Of a DNA stretch of 64,000 bases, positions 23,488 to 31,327 are shown one piece after another (positions within the stretch are counted from its first letter, which is position 1; each line of letters begins with the position of its first letter). The position numbers and the translations under genes are program-made. The notes under the pieces are model-generated. The model had not been told where the DNA came from. It saw only the letters and a list, made by a program, of their open reading frames with translations, and made no database searches. The stretch covers positions 310,001 to 374,000 of the forward strand of contig JBBQZO010000003.1 in NCBI GenBank assembly GCA_038207625.1. The letters run 5' to 3'. The DNA is from JBBQZO01 sp038207625 (GTDB lineage Bacteria; Pseudomonadota; Gammaproteobacteria; Burkholderiales; Burkholderiaceae_D).

Positions 23488-24219
23488 ATGCAGCACAAAG
23501 ATTTCAGTGACACCAAGCTTGTACCTGCCGCCAACGACGAGCACGCCCCGCAAGGCGAGGCAGGCGTCGGCGATCCGCTGCCCTGCGGCAAGGCGGCCGG
23601 GCGCCCGCGCGCCGAGGACGTCGAGGCGCGCACCCAGAACCTGATCGCCACCGCCTCCCACCTATTCGTGGAAAAAGGCTATAGCAAGGTCAGCCTGGAG
23701 ATGATTGCCCGCGAAGCGCACGTGGCGGTGCGCACCATCTACGTCAAGTTCGGCGGCAAGGCGGGGCTGTTCAACGCGGTGCTGGCCAGCACCCGGGCGC
23801 GCTACTTCTCGGACATCGTCGCCATGGACACCGACACGCGCCCGATGCAGCAGATTCTGCTTGACTTCAGCCTGCGCTTTTTCGATCTGGTGTCGCGTCC
23901 GGCGTCGCTGCGCATGCAGCGCATGGTGATCGCCGAGGCGAAAAGCAGCCCCGAACTGGCGCGCACGTTTTTCGACGGCGGCCCGGCCCACACGCGCGCC
24001 CTGCTGACGCGCTTCTTCGCCCGCCCCGACATCCGCGCCCAGTTGCGCGAAGATGTGCAGCTCGACCTGCTGCCGGTTCACCTGATTAATTGCATCATGG
24101 GCGATATGTTCTCGATGTTCCTGTTCGAACCGGAGTCCGAGCCGAGCCCGGCGCAGGTGCGCGCCGCGCTGGAACGACGCCTGGCGCTGTTCTTCCACGG
24201 CGCGTTACGCCAGCCTTAG
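23488..24219 (+). CDS. TetR-family regulator of the adjacent efflux operon
   Basis: The 243-residue protein has a disordered N-terminal lead (about 1-50, with the typical GRPRAEDVEART), a TetR HTH (about 55-100, VSLEMIAREAHVAVRTIYVKF) and an AefR-like C-terminal ligand domain. The ATG at 23488 was chosen; a longer frame upstream runs through the operator region. Divergent placement next to emrA strongly suggests it represses the pump until a drug ligand binds. Confidence 0.88.
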   Translation: MQHKDFSDTKLVPAANDEHAPQGEAGVGDPLPCGKAAGRPRAEDVEARTQNLIATASHLFVEKGYSKVSLEMIAREAHVAVRTIYVKFGGKAGLFNAVLASTRARYFSDIVAMDTDTRPMQQILLDFSLRFFDLVSRPASLRMQRMVIAEAKSSPELARTFFDGGPAHTRALLTRFFARPDIRAQLREDVQLDLLPVHLINCIMGDMFSMFLFEPESEPSPAQVRAALERRLALFFHGALRQP

Positions 24220-24384
24220 AGCGCCCGCGCGAACGCGCCGCTTGCGGGGCAAGGGTGCATTGAAGGGGCTTGGCCACGGTCGGCCGGCCCGTGCACGACG
24301 CGATCTAGTCCTGCGCTTTGCATCACGTCGTCCATGCCGACATCCGTGCGGGCGCTCGCCACGGCGGCCAGCCGCACGAATCGC

Positions 24385-24891
24385 TCAGCGATAGCGATAG
24401 CGCTTCACCGTCACCGTCAGACTGCCGCACAGGTCGCGGTACTGGTCGACCCATTGTTGCAATGCCGCGTGGCAAACGTCACACGGCGCTTCATACGAGA
24501 TCTGTATGTCGATGTGCACATCGTTCTCGGCTTTCATGTAGTTCGGTTTGAGGCCTTTGGCATCGAGCAACTCGTACAAACACTTTCCCTCAACGCAGGT
24601 TTTCAGCTTATGCCTGACCTCGGCGTCCACGCCGGTGCCATAGCGCTGCCCGCCCACATCGGCCAGTATGCCGGTCCAATTTGCGCCAGGCGGCCCCACC
24701 TCGACGCCCGAGACATGCTCACGTGTCGTGCCAATCACCTTTTGATTGACCGTCAACACGGCGAAACCTTCACAGCGGCGCACGATTTCATGGCCTTCTC
24801 GGACGTAGCTGCCCGAGTCCGCCGCGAGACCGAGATTTGGAAATATTTCACTCGTGATGTCCCTGCCCTTCGATTTCTTTTTCCGACACAT
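24385..24891 (-). CDS. Orphan protein with a deaminase-like zinc-site pattern
   Basis: This 168-residue protein is not securely recognised. Its C-terminal half has the layout of toxin-type nucleic-acid deaminases of the BURPS668_1122-like group as I remember them: a DAE tripeptide (GVDAEVRHKL, about residue 90), then a strand and PCDVC (IQISYEAPCDVCHAALQQW, about residues 125-143), a helix and a final strand (SLTVTVKRY). In that superfamily [H/C/D]xE plus PCxxC bind the catalytic zinc. An extra CVEGKC pair lies between. There is no signal peptide, secretion domain or immunity neighbour. It could instead be a small zinc protein of other function. Confidence 0.5.
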   Translation of the reverse strand: MCRKKKSKGRDITSEIFPNLGLAADSGSYVREGHEIVRRCEGFAVLTVNQKVIGTTREHVSGVEVGPPGANWTGILADVGGQRYGTGVDAEVRHKLKTCVEGKCLYELLDAKGLKPNYMKAENDVHIDIQISYEAPCDVCHAALQQWVDQYRDLCGSLTVTVKRYRYR

Positions 24892-25521
24892 CGTGTGCTC
24901 CTTTGAAAGGTGCTCCAGAAAAGTCCCACCGGTTCATGATGGGAGGTGTCCCTTGTGCGCACCGGGCGCGCATGGGCTGGAAAAGCAGCGAAAACCAAGA
25001 ACAGGCGCCCACGCAGCAAGGCCTGCGCGCTGGCTTCAGCCCGGACCGGCGCAGCGCGGCGTGGCTGACATGACGCCAATCAGCGTACGCCGAAAATATT
25101 TCAACATCAATACTTCAAAAATAAACGACAGGCACGCACCGGCAAGATGTGGCTTCGCCGGCACGTCTTGCGCCTGCGCCCAGGACTACATGGCGCGGCG
25201 ACGCGCCCCACCCTCCCTGCAAGGGTAAAGCAAGCGCGAGCGAGGACGCTTGCGCCGCGTCGCTGATGAGCTCTTGTTTGGCGACGCGCGCAGAATTCGT
25301 CTTTCTGACGGGCATGCCGAGCGAGCGGCCCGTCTCAAGGTCGCGCTCCGGCGCATTCGCGCATGCTGGTTCGATGTGTCGCGCCGCGCCCCGCGCCAGC
25401 GTCGATGCGACTGTGTTCGCTTGCGCACGGAAATGGCGCACCGCTTGCCTCATCCTGATGTTTTGGGGGGACGCATCATGAACATCGCACAGCAAACCGC
25501 AACATCATCCAGGGGAACCGT
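24892..25521. other. Gene-poor stretch, no gene recognised
   Basis: About 630 bp between the deaminase-like gene and a short ORF. Open frames on both strands have low-complexity composition with no family resemblance. No repeat, RNA or clear promoter was recognised. Confidence 0.5.
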
Positions 25522-25707
25522 ATGAGCACCGACGCACGCGACGCATGGCGCGATCAGCAAGCGCTAATCAATCAACGTCTGTCCGGTTTCCTGACCGATC
25601 CCGGCCAGGAGCAACTCGACGCCGTGCTGGCCGAACTGCGCAGCTATGCACAAGCGGCCCGCGCCGGCATCCTGGAAATTCCACAGCGCTGGATCAGCGT
25701 CGGCTAG
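25522..25707 (+). CDS. Small hypothetical protein (61 aa)
   Basis: This short ORF has a plausible ribosome site (AGGGGA, 9 nt before ATG). It encodes a hydrophilic, mainly helical 61-residue protein (DAWRDQQALINQRLSGFL, then QLDAVLAELRSYAQAARAGI). Third-position G+C is high as in real genes here. There is no signal peptide, cysteine pair or recognised domain. Confidence 0.5.
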   Translation: MSTDARDAWRDQQALINQRLSGFLTDPGQEQLDAVLAELRSYAQAARAGILEIPQRWISVG

Positions 25708-25815
25708 GCGCAGCGGCGCGCTCACAAACGGCCGACTCTGCGGCACGCGCGAAGCGCGCCCTGACCGCGTGGCAACGCGCGCGGTCACCGCCACGGGCCG
25801 TGAGCGCTCGCTGAG

Positions 25816-25951
25816 ATATACGATATGCAGATACATCTCATTACAAATGATGATTGGATAAATATGCCGCAACGCAGCATACTGCATCTGTCTCCTCCAA
25901 CTTCCTCCAAGAATTGGATTTAGCCCGCTTCTGAAAGTGGGCTTTTTTTTG
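25816..25951 (+). ncRNA. Candidate small RNA ending in a strong terminator
   Basis: No ORF explains the terminator at 25922-25951, which lies over 200 bp after the nearest stop codon. The A+T-richer tract before it carries two pyrimidine-rich anti-Shine-Dalgarno-like motifs, CTCCTCC (about 25892-25898) and TTCCTCC (about 25902-25908). Such motifs are typical of base-pairing sRNAs that block ribosome sites. The 5' end is not defined. A long 3' UTR of the 61-aa gene is an alternative. Confidence 0.35.
25922..25951 (+). terminator. Intrinsic terminator
   Basis: A 9-bp stem AGCCCGCTT/AAGTGGGCT with one G-T pair, a 4-nt loop and eight T. It ends the candidate small RNA or a long 3' UTR. Confidence 0.85.
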
Positions 25952-26056
25952 TCAAAAAATCCCGTCGTACGCGTGTGCGGGCCAGCGTCTCCAGGCCAAA
26001 GAACGTCAGCGCACCTAGCCGGGCATGCTCGGCCAAGTGGGCGGGGACGCCGCGCG

Positions 26057-26338
26057 TCATTTGGCGTGCAAATGCTCGGCGCTCGCTTTCAAGCCGTGAT
26101 CGGGAAGAAATTGGTCTGCGACGCTCAAGATGCCATAGAGTTTTCGTTTTGGCTCATGGGCTGAAAGCTCGCCGTCTCTTAGCGCCGTCTGTAACACGTG
26201 CAGGGCCATATCGGCCCAGCGTATCCGCCGCCTGTCCGTCCAACCCGATTCGCCGTGGCTGGACGCGTGCTCCCGATCGGCACATTCGGTCGCGGGGCTC
26301 TGAGCGCAAACTGAATCCCCACGAAATGATTGAGTCAT
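26057..26338 (-). CDS. Hypothetical protein or gene fragment (93 aa)
   Basis: This minus-strand ORF has protein-like composition in its second half (WADMALHVLQTALRDGELSA, then KRKLYGILSVADQFLPDHGL), suggesting two amphipathic helices. Its N-terminal half looks less convincing, and no ribosome site was seen before the first ATG. It may be the surviving 3' part of a broken gene. Not recognised. Confidence 0.35.
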   Translation of the reverse strand: MTQSFRGDSVCAQSPATECADREHASSHGESGWTDRRRIRWADMALHVLQTALRDGELSAHEPKRKLYGILSVADQFLPDHGLKASAEHLHAK

Positions 26339-26644
26339 CAGATCGCTTGTATGCGGTGAATGAAAACTGGCGTGTTGTTTCTGCGTTCGGCTACCCGTCA
26401 GATCGAAGCACTGCGAAGCAGTTCACCATCTTGCGAGCGGTCAAACCTGGCCATGTTTTAGCGACGGAAAGCCAGATTGATCTCAGAGCTTCAGGACGTA
26501 GTTGCACAGAACTATTCGCGCCAGAAAAACTTTTTTCCCTGTGATGGCAAGAGGGGAACACACTTATTGAAGCTGTCATGACGGCTGCCGCGACAGCGCA
26601 AAAACCGCGCGTGACGGCGTTGCAGTTCTACACAACGCCGACCC

Positions 26645-26821
26645 TCACGCGGATTTCCCGAGCACGCCGGCGTCGCTCGAGGGCATGTGCTTGCGCGCTT
26701 GCCCGATTCGGACCGTGATGAGTGAGCTTCCGACCTTGTCGCCCACCTTGCGCATCAGGTCGCTCCCTTCCACCGCCATGATGTCGCCGACGTTCGGAGC
26801 GTCCACGTCGGTCATGCGCAT
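26645..26821 (-). CDS. Small hypothetical ORF (58 aa)
   Basis: This ORF is 58 residues long, beginning MRMTDVDAPNVGDIMAVEG and ending GVLGKSA. Nearly every codon ends in G or C, as in real genes of this genome, and the sequence is not low-complexity. There is no recognised domain and the ribosome site is unclear. It could be a remnant of a larger gene. Confidence 0.35.
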   Translation of the reverse strand: MRMTDVDAPNVGDIMAVEGSDLMRKVGDKVGSSLITVRIGQARKHMPSSDAGVLGKSA

Positions 26822-27140
26822 CGCCTGAACGCGATCGGTTCGCGCGCCGCCATCGAATCAGCGGCTCGCCCCCGGGATGATAGCGACCGCAGACAAAACA
26901 CCCGCCCCTTGCCACTGCATTGCCAACGTAGGTGCAGTCCTACAGCCGGCTGGATACATAACGTACAACCGGCTCCCCCACTTGTCCGCTTACCCGCACT
27001 CCGACTCGAACTTAAGATGAACAACGTAACCACTGCCATAGCCCAGAACGCCGCAGCATCAAAACCAGACTCACCATATTGAGTTCAATGAGGTCGATGT
27101 TTCAGCAGCGGCGTCCGAATCGACAATGAAGGAGATCGAC

Positions 27141-27965
27141 ATGAATAATTTGGCCCGATGCGAAGAATCAAAATCGTTTCCCCGCTCTTTAGCACGCGGT
27201 AACTTGGGACGGGTGATTTCAATGCGTGATCGAGCATTCAATCCACGTCCAGCCGGTGTCATCCAAAACGACTTGCTGGCGGGGCTGCCGGCTCACGAGT
27301 TGGCCGCACTGTTACCCCATTTAGAATTGGTGGAACTCCCCTTTGGACAACAATTGTTTGAACATGGCAGCCAGGTGTCGCACGCCTATTTCCCTAGCAC
27401 CGCGATCATCGCATCGCTGTACATGCTGGCAGATGGTGCGTTGACACAGATTGGTGTGACCGGACACGAGGGCTTGGTCGGCATGTCCATCGTTGTCGGC
27501 GAGCGCGAGTGGGGAACGGCCAAGGTACAGAGCGCGGGATATGCCTACAAAATCAAGGCGTCTGCGCTGAAAAATGCCTGTGCGCATGAAAACGAGTTGC
27601 CGCGTTTGCTGATGAAGTACACCCACTTCCTGTTGGCCAATTCGGCCCAGAACGCGGTGTGCAACCAGCACTATTCGATCGATCAGCAGTTGTCGCGCTG
27701 GCTCTTGGAACGACTGGATCGAATGAGCTGCAACGCGCTGAAAGTAACTCAGGAGCTGATCGCCAATATGCTCGGCGTGCGGCGTGAAAGCATTTCCGAG
27801 GCGGCCGGCCGGCTTCAGCGTCAAGGACTGATCAAAAGCCAACGCGGCAGCATTCTTGTGCTGGACCGAGCGGGATTGGAAACGTATGCGGGCGAATGCT
27901 ACCGGGTCGTCAAGCGCGAGTTTGACCTGATGCTAGCGCATGTCACTTGCAACCCATGCCCTTGA
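27141..27965 (+). CDS. Crp/Fnr-family transcriptional regulator
   Basis: The 274-residue protein has an N-terminal cyclic-nucleotide-binding-like barrel (about 45-155) and a winged HTH of Crp type (about 190-240, TQELIANMLGVRRESISEAA). The phosphate-binding cassette arginine of true cAMP receptors is not evident and there is no N-terminal Fnr cysteine cluster, so the signal is unknown. The ATG at 27141 was chosen over 27126 because AAGGAG lies 6 nt before it. It opens a regulatory group with a histidine kinase and two response regulators. Confidence 0.87.
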   Translation: MNNLARCEESKSFPRSLARGNLGRVISMRDRAFNPRPAGVIQNDLLAGLPAHELAALLPHLELVELPFGQQLFEHGSQVSHAYFPSTAIIASLYMLADGALTQIGVTGHEGLVGMSIVVGEREWGTAKVQSAGYAYKIKASALKNACAHENELPRLLMKYTHFLLANSAQNAVCNQHYSIDQQLSRWLLERLDRMSCNALKVTQELIANMLGVRRESISEAAGRLQRQGLIKSQRGSILVLDRAGLETYAGECYRVVKREFDLMLAHVTCNPCP

Positions 27966-28029
27966 TTCTTGCCGCAGGTCGAGTCCCGGTCCCGTGTTGC
28001 GTCACGGGTCACGCTGTCGATGATATTTG

Positions 28030-29400
28030 TTAGGCGGGAAACGGCAGCAGGACTTCGATGGCGGTTCCGCGACCGCCTGCCCCTGGGCCCGCGCTGAAAC
28101 TGCCGCCGATCAGCGAGGCGCGCTCCCGCATGCCAAGCAGCCCGTGCGATTTCGGTTTGTCGAGTGCATCGTTGGGAATGCCGATTCCATCGTCAAGAAT
28201 CTGCAACCACAGGCCGGCCGTCTGGCGCGCCAACGTCACCTTGACATTCGTCGCGTGGGCGTATTTGATCACATTGCTTAACGACTCTTGTACGATTCGA
28301 AACAGAGCGATCGCCCATGCTGAATCGATATCATCGAATTCTTCCGCGATATCGATGGTGTACGCCAGTCCTGGCATGCGAGAAATTTTCTCGCAGTGGC
28401 TGCGTATCGATGCCGCCAGTCCCAAATTATCCAACATGCTGGGGCGGAGATCTTCAATGATACGGCGTTTCAGATCGACGGCCTCTTGCAAGGTCTGTTT
28501 GGTTCTTTGCAGTTGACTGGCCAGCCCAGCATCGGTCTTTTTCAATTTTTCCGACACGATGGACAGGTCCATGCTGATGACGGTGAGGCTGGAACCCATT
28601 TCGTCATGCAGTTCGCGCGCAAGTTTTGCCTTTTCCTGCTCGGTCACGCTCAACAGGTGGCGCGACAGGAACGACAACTGCGTCGTGCGGCTACGCACGG
28701 TCGACTCCAGGTTGTCGTTGCTGCGCTGGAGTGCGGCTTCGACCGCTTTCTTCTTGACGAAAACAATATGGATCAGGCGGTAAAACAGAATCAGGATCAG
28801 GATCGCGCTGCCATTGATCAGGTTGTTTATCCACAAAGCACGCTGATACTCCCGAAAAAACCGGTCCCGCCTGGCGATCAGCAGTTCCTGCTCCTCTTTC
28901 TCCATGATGACGTCGAGCATGCGCACCTCGTCCATCGTCTCTCTGCCCTCACCCATCCGGATGACGTTCATGACATCGTTCAAACCACCCGCTTCATATA
29001 GAGCGTTGATCTCGTCAAATTTCCGAAGTTTCCGATCAATCAATGCCCGCAATTGAATCAGGTTGTTTTTTTGCGCTGGATTATTGCTGATTAAACCCTC
29101 GAGAACGGAAAACTCCGGGCCGATTTTTTCCCTGGCCGTTTTCCACGGCCTCATGAACGTGGGGTCGCCTGACAAATAATATCCGCGCAAACTGTCTTCC
29201 GCGTCCATGATCACGACGTTGATATTCTTCAAATGGTCTTTCACGTTCCAGGTGTGTTCCATCCAATCGTTGTTCTCCTTCATTTTTTGAAGATTCGTAT
29301 AGTGGAGAATTGCGGAACCAGCCAAGGTCACCAGGCAAACCAGGAACAAGATCTTAAGGTAAATTGGTATGGGGGAGGACGAAGGTGTTTGCATTAGCAT
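28030..29400 (-). CDS. Sensor histidine kinase, CHASE3-type, HisKA_3 (NarX/DegS-like)
   Basis: The 456-residue kinase has TM1 (about 13-32), a periplasmic helical CHASE3-like domain (about 40-185, with DAEDSLRGYYLSGD), TM2 (about 190-212), a coiled-coil linker, a HisKA_3 dimerisation helix with H265 (ARELHDEMGSS) and a HATPase_c domain with DDGIGIP and GLLGMRERA. This type partners with NarL/FixJ regulators; one is encoded nearby at 30340-30972, with a single-domain receiver in between. Confidence 0.93.
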   Translation of the reverse strand: MLMQTPSSSPIPIYLKILFLVCLVTLAGSAILHYTNLQKMKENNDWMEHTWNVKDHLKNINVVIMDAEDSLRGYYLSGDPTFMRPWKTAREKIGPEFSVLEGLISNNPAQKNNLIQLRALIDRKLRKFDEINALYEAGGLNDVMNVIRMGEGRETMDEVRMLDVIMEKEEQELLIARRDRFFREYQRALWINNLINGSAILILILFYRLIHIVFVKKKAVEAALQRSNDNLESTVRSRTTQLSFLSRHLLSVTEQEKAKLARELHDEMGSSLTVISMDLSIVSEKLKKTDAGLASQLQRTKQTLQEAVDLKRRIIEDLRPSMLDNLGLAASIRSHCEKISRMPGLAYTIDIAEEFDDIDSAWAIALFRIVQESLSNVIKYAHATNVKVTLARQTAGLWLQILDDGIGIPNDALDKPKSHGLLGMRERASLIGGSFSAGPGAGGRGTAIEVLLPFPA

Positions 29401-29944
29401 TCAGTTTTTCGAGGCAATAAGACGATCGGTATTGCGCTGAAACAGGTCGCGTACCCGGGGCCAAGGTGAAGCGACCATTTCATCAAGCTTGCGCGGACCA
29501 CGATCGCGTGTTGGTCGAGTTCAGCACGGTTAAGCGAGTGAATCACGCATCGACATCGCATGCTTGAGTTCGTGCGGGCTGCGTGGTTTGTCAGCGTCAG
29601 GCATGCTAAGGCCGGCGCACGCGGCGGCGGCCGGCCCGCGCAGGCCTTGCCCAGTCCAACAAATTCTACCTCTGAGCGCCTCGAAAAACCAGCCCCGTCC
29701 GGCGGATGCCCTGCCCCGTCGCACCGCTGCCAGCGCGTCCACCGATCCGGCGCTCGCTCACGCAAGGGCCATAGTCCTACAAATTCATTCGCACAATGTC
29801 ATTGTATTCGGATATCGCAATTCGTAGAATGAAGGAAACCCGGTGGCGATATTGAGCAGATACAAGATCCGTATGATCTAGTCTGGCGTCGTTGCTTGCA
29901 TTGAAACTAAAATAATAAGAACAGCTGATGAGAAGGTTGGCAAA
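29401..29944. other. Intergenic between the kinase and receiver genes
   Basis: About 540 bp of divergent upstream region without a convincing gene. It contains a perfect palindrome ACAATG-T-CATTGT (29793-29805), 140 bp before the receiver gene, as a possible regulator site. The part before about 29750 is G+C-rich; the rest is A+T-rich and promoter-like. Confidence 0.5.
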
Positions 29945-30325
29945 ATGAGTACGCAGAGAAAACTGAAAGTTTTCCTCATCGAGGATGCGCGCAAGATTCG
30001 CTTGGCGCTCATTGAAATTTTGCAACAAACCGATCAAATTGACGTCGTCGGATTCGCCGACCGCGAAGAAGATGCGCTGGCGCAATTACGCTCGACCGAA
30101 TGGGATGCCGTGATCGTCGATATCGGATTGCGCCAAGGAAATGGACTGGGGGTCCTGGCCGGATTGAAGCGGGACGACAAGCGGTACGGCAAGCGCTTTG
30201 TATTTACCGGCAGTCCAAGTCCCGCCATGAAAGCGCGCACCATGGCGCTTGGCGCGGACGGTTTTTTTGACAAGTCGCGCGACCTGGACGCCTTGGTGGC
30301 ACAGATCAAAGCCATTGGAGCGTAG
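29945..30325 (+). CDS. Single-domain response regulator (receiver only)
   Basis: The 126-residue CheY-like protein has acidic pocket E13/D14, phospho-acceptor D59 (AVIVDIGL) and the conserved lysine K110 (GFFDKS). There is no output domain. It is encoded divergently from the CHASE3 kinase and convergently with the NarL-type regulator, 14 nt apart at their ends. It may act as a phosphate sink or adaptor in the same circuit; this is inferred from position. Confidence 0.92.
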   Translation: MSTQRKLKVFLIEDARKIRLALIEILQQTDQIDVVGFADREEDALAQLRSTEWDAVIVDIGLRQGNGLGVLAGLKRDDKRYGKRFVFTGSPSPAMKARTMALGADGFFDKSRDLDALVAQIKAIGA

Positions 30326-30339
30326 CGGCGCCGGCGGAC

Positions 30340-30972
30340 TTATTCCAATAAATTGTTCTTTAACGCGTAATAGGTCAAGTCGCTATTCGACCGGAGTTCC
30401 ATTTTTTCCAACACGCGGGTGCGGTAGGTGCTGATCGTTTTCACGCTGAGATTGAGTGCCAGCGCGAGGTCCGACACCGATTCGCCCCTGGCCAAGTGCA
30501 AGAACACCTGGAACTCACGGTCCGACAATTCCGTATGGATCGCGGCGGCGGTATCGCGATCGAAGCCTTGCGCCAAGATCTCACCGACGGCGGTGCTGAC
30601 GTAGCGCCGCCCGGTCGATACGGTGCGTACCGCCGTAATCAATTCAGCCACGTCACATTCTTTGTTCAGAAATCCGTTGGCGCCCATCTTGAACAGATTG
30701 ACCGCATACTCCTGGGCCGGGTAACCACTTAATATCAAAACCGGCAGCCTCGGCTGGCCTTGCTTGATCGTCCGCAGCGTGTCGATCCCGTTCTGGCCCG
30801 GCATGCCTATGTCGAGCAACATGACATCGCACGTGTCGTGGCGCGCAATGTCGAGCGCCTCCCGCCCGCTGGCGGCCTCGGCCACAACTTCGATATCATC
30901 GACTTCCGAAAAAATTTGCTTGAATCCGGCCCTGACGATCTGATGGTCATCGCAGATGGCAACGCGTATCAT
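30340..30972 (-). CDS. NarL/FixJ-family response regulator
   Basis: The 210-residue protein has a receiver domain (about 1-120, D8/D9, phospho-acceptor D54 in VMLLDIGMPG, K104 in GFLNKE) and a LuxR-type HTH (about 145-210, ELSDREFQVFLHLARGESV then NLSVKTISTYRTRVLEKM). It is the probable DNA-binding partner of the kinase at 28030-29400. Targets are unknown; the receiver gene and the Crp gene nearby are natural candidates. Confidence 0.94.
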   Translation of the reverse strand: MIRVAICDDHQIVRAGFKQIFSEVDDIEVVAEAASGREALDIARHDTCDVMLLDIGMPGQNGIDTLRTIKQGQPRLPVLILSGYPAQEYAVNLFKMGANGFLNKECDVAELITAVRTVSTGRRYVSTAVGEILAQGFDRDTAAAIHTELSDREFQVFLHLARGESVSDLALALNLSVKTISTYRTRVLEKMELRSNSDLTYYALKNNLLE

Positions 30973-31327
30973 GTTCGTCCTCCTCTATCCATGGTCCATC
31001 GTCGAGCGCACGATGGGCTAACGCGTAACAATTCCGGCAGGACTACTGAGCGCAATACTATCACCGGCATATCGTCGCGCAAAACGAATTTCGCATCGCG
31101 CGCAAAGGTGGCACCGCTTTGACAAACAATCGGGCAACCGGGAGCTCCCGCCGGGCGCGTCAACGCACGCGTGAACGTGCGTCCGGCAAGGCAGGCTCAT
31201 CCGGCGCCGGCGCCACGGCGCGACGTCCAGCCACCGCAGCGCGTCCACGCCGGACGCACAACGGGGAATGGGCCAGCACACCGGACCATCCCCCGCTTCT
31301 TGCATCAGCGCTGCGCGCCGGGTGTAC
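30973..31327. other. Intergenic, no gene recognised
   Basis: About 355 bp between the start of the NarL-type gene and the end of lpdA, both on the minus strand. It must hold the NarL-type promoter. No terminator with a T tract was seen for lpdA. Confidence 0.45.
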
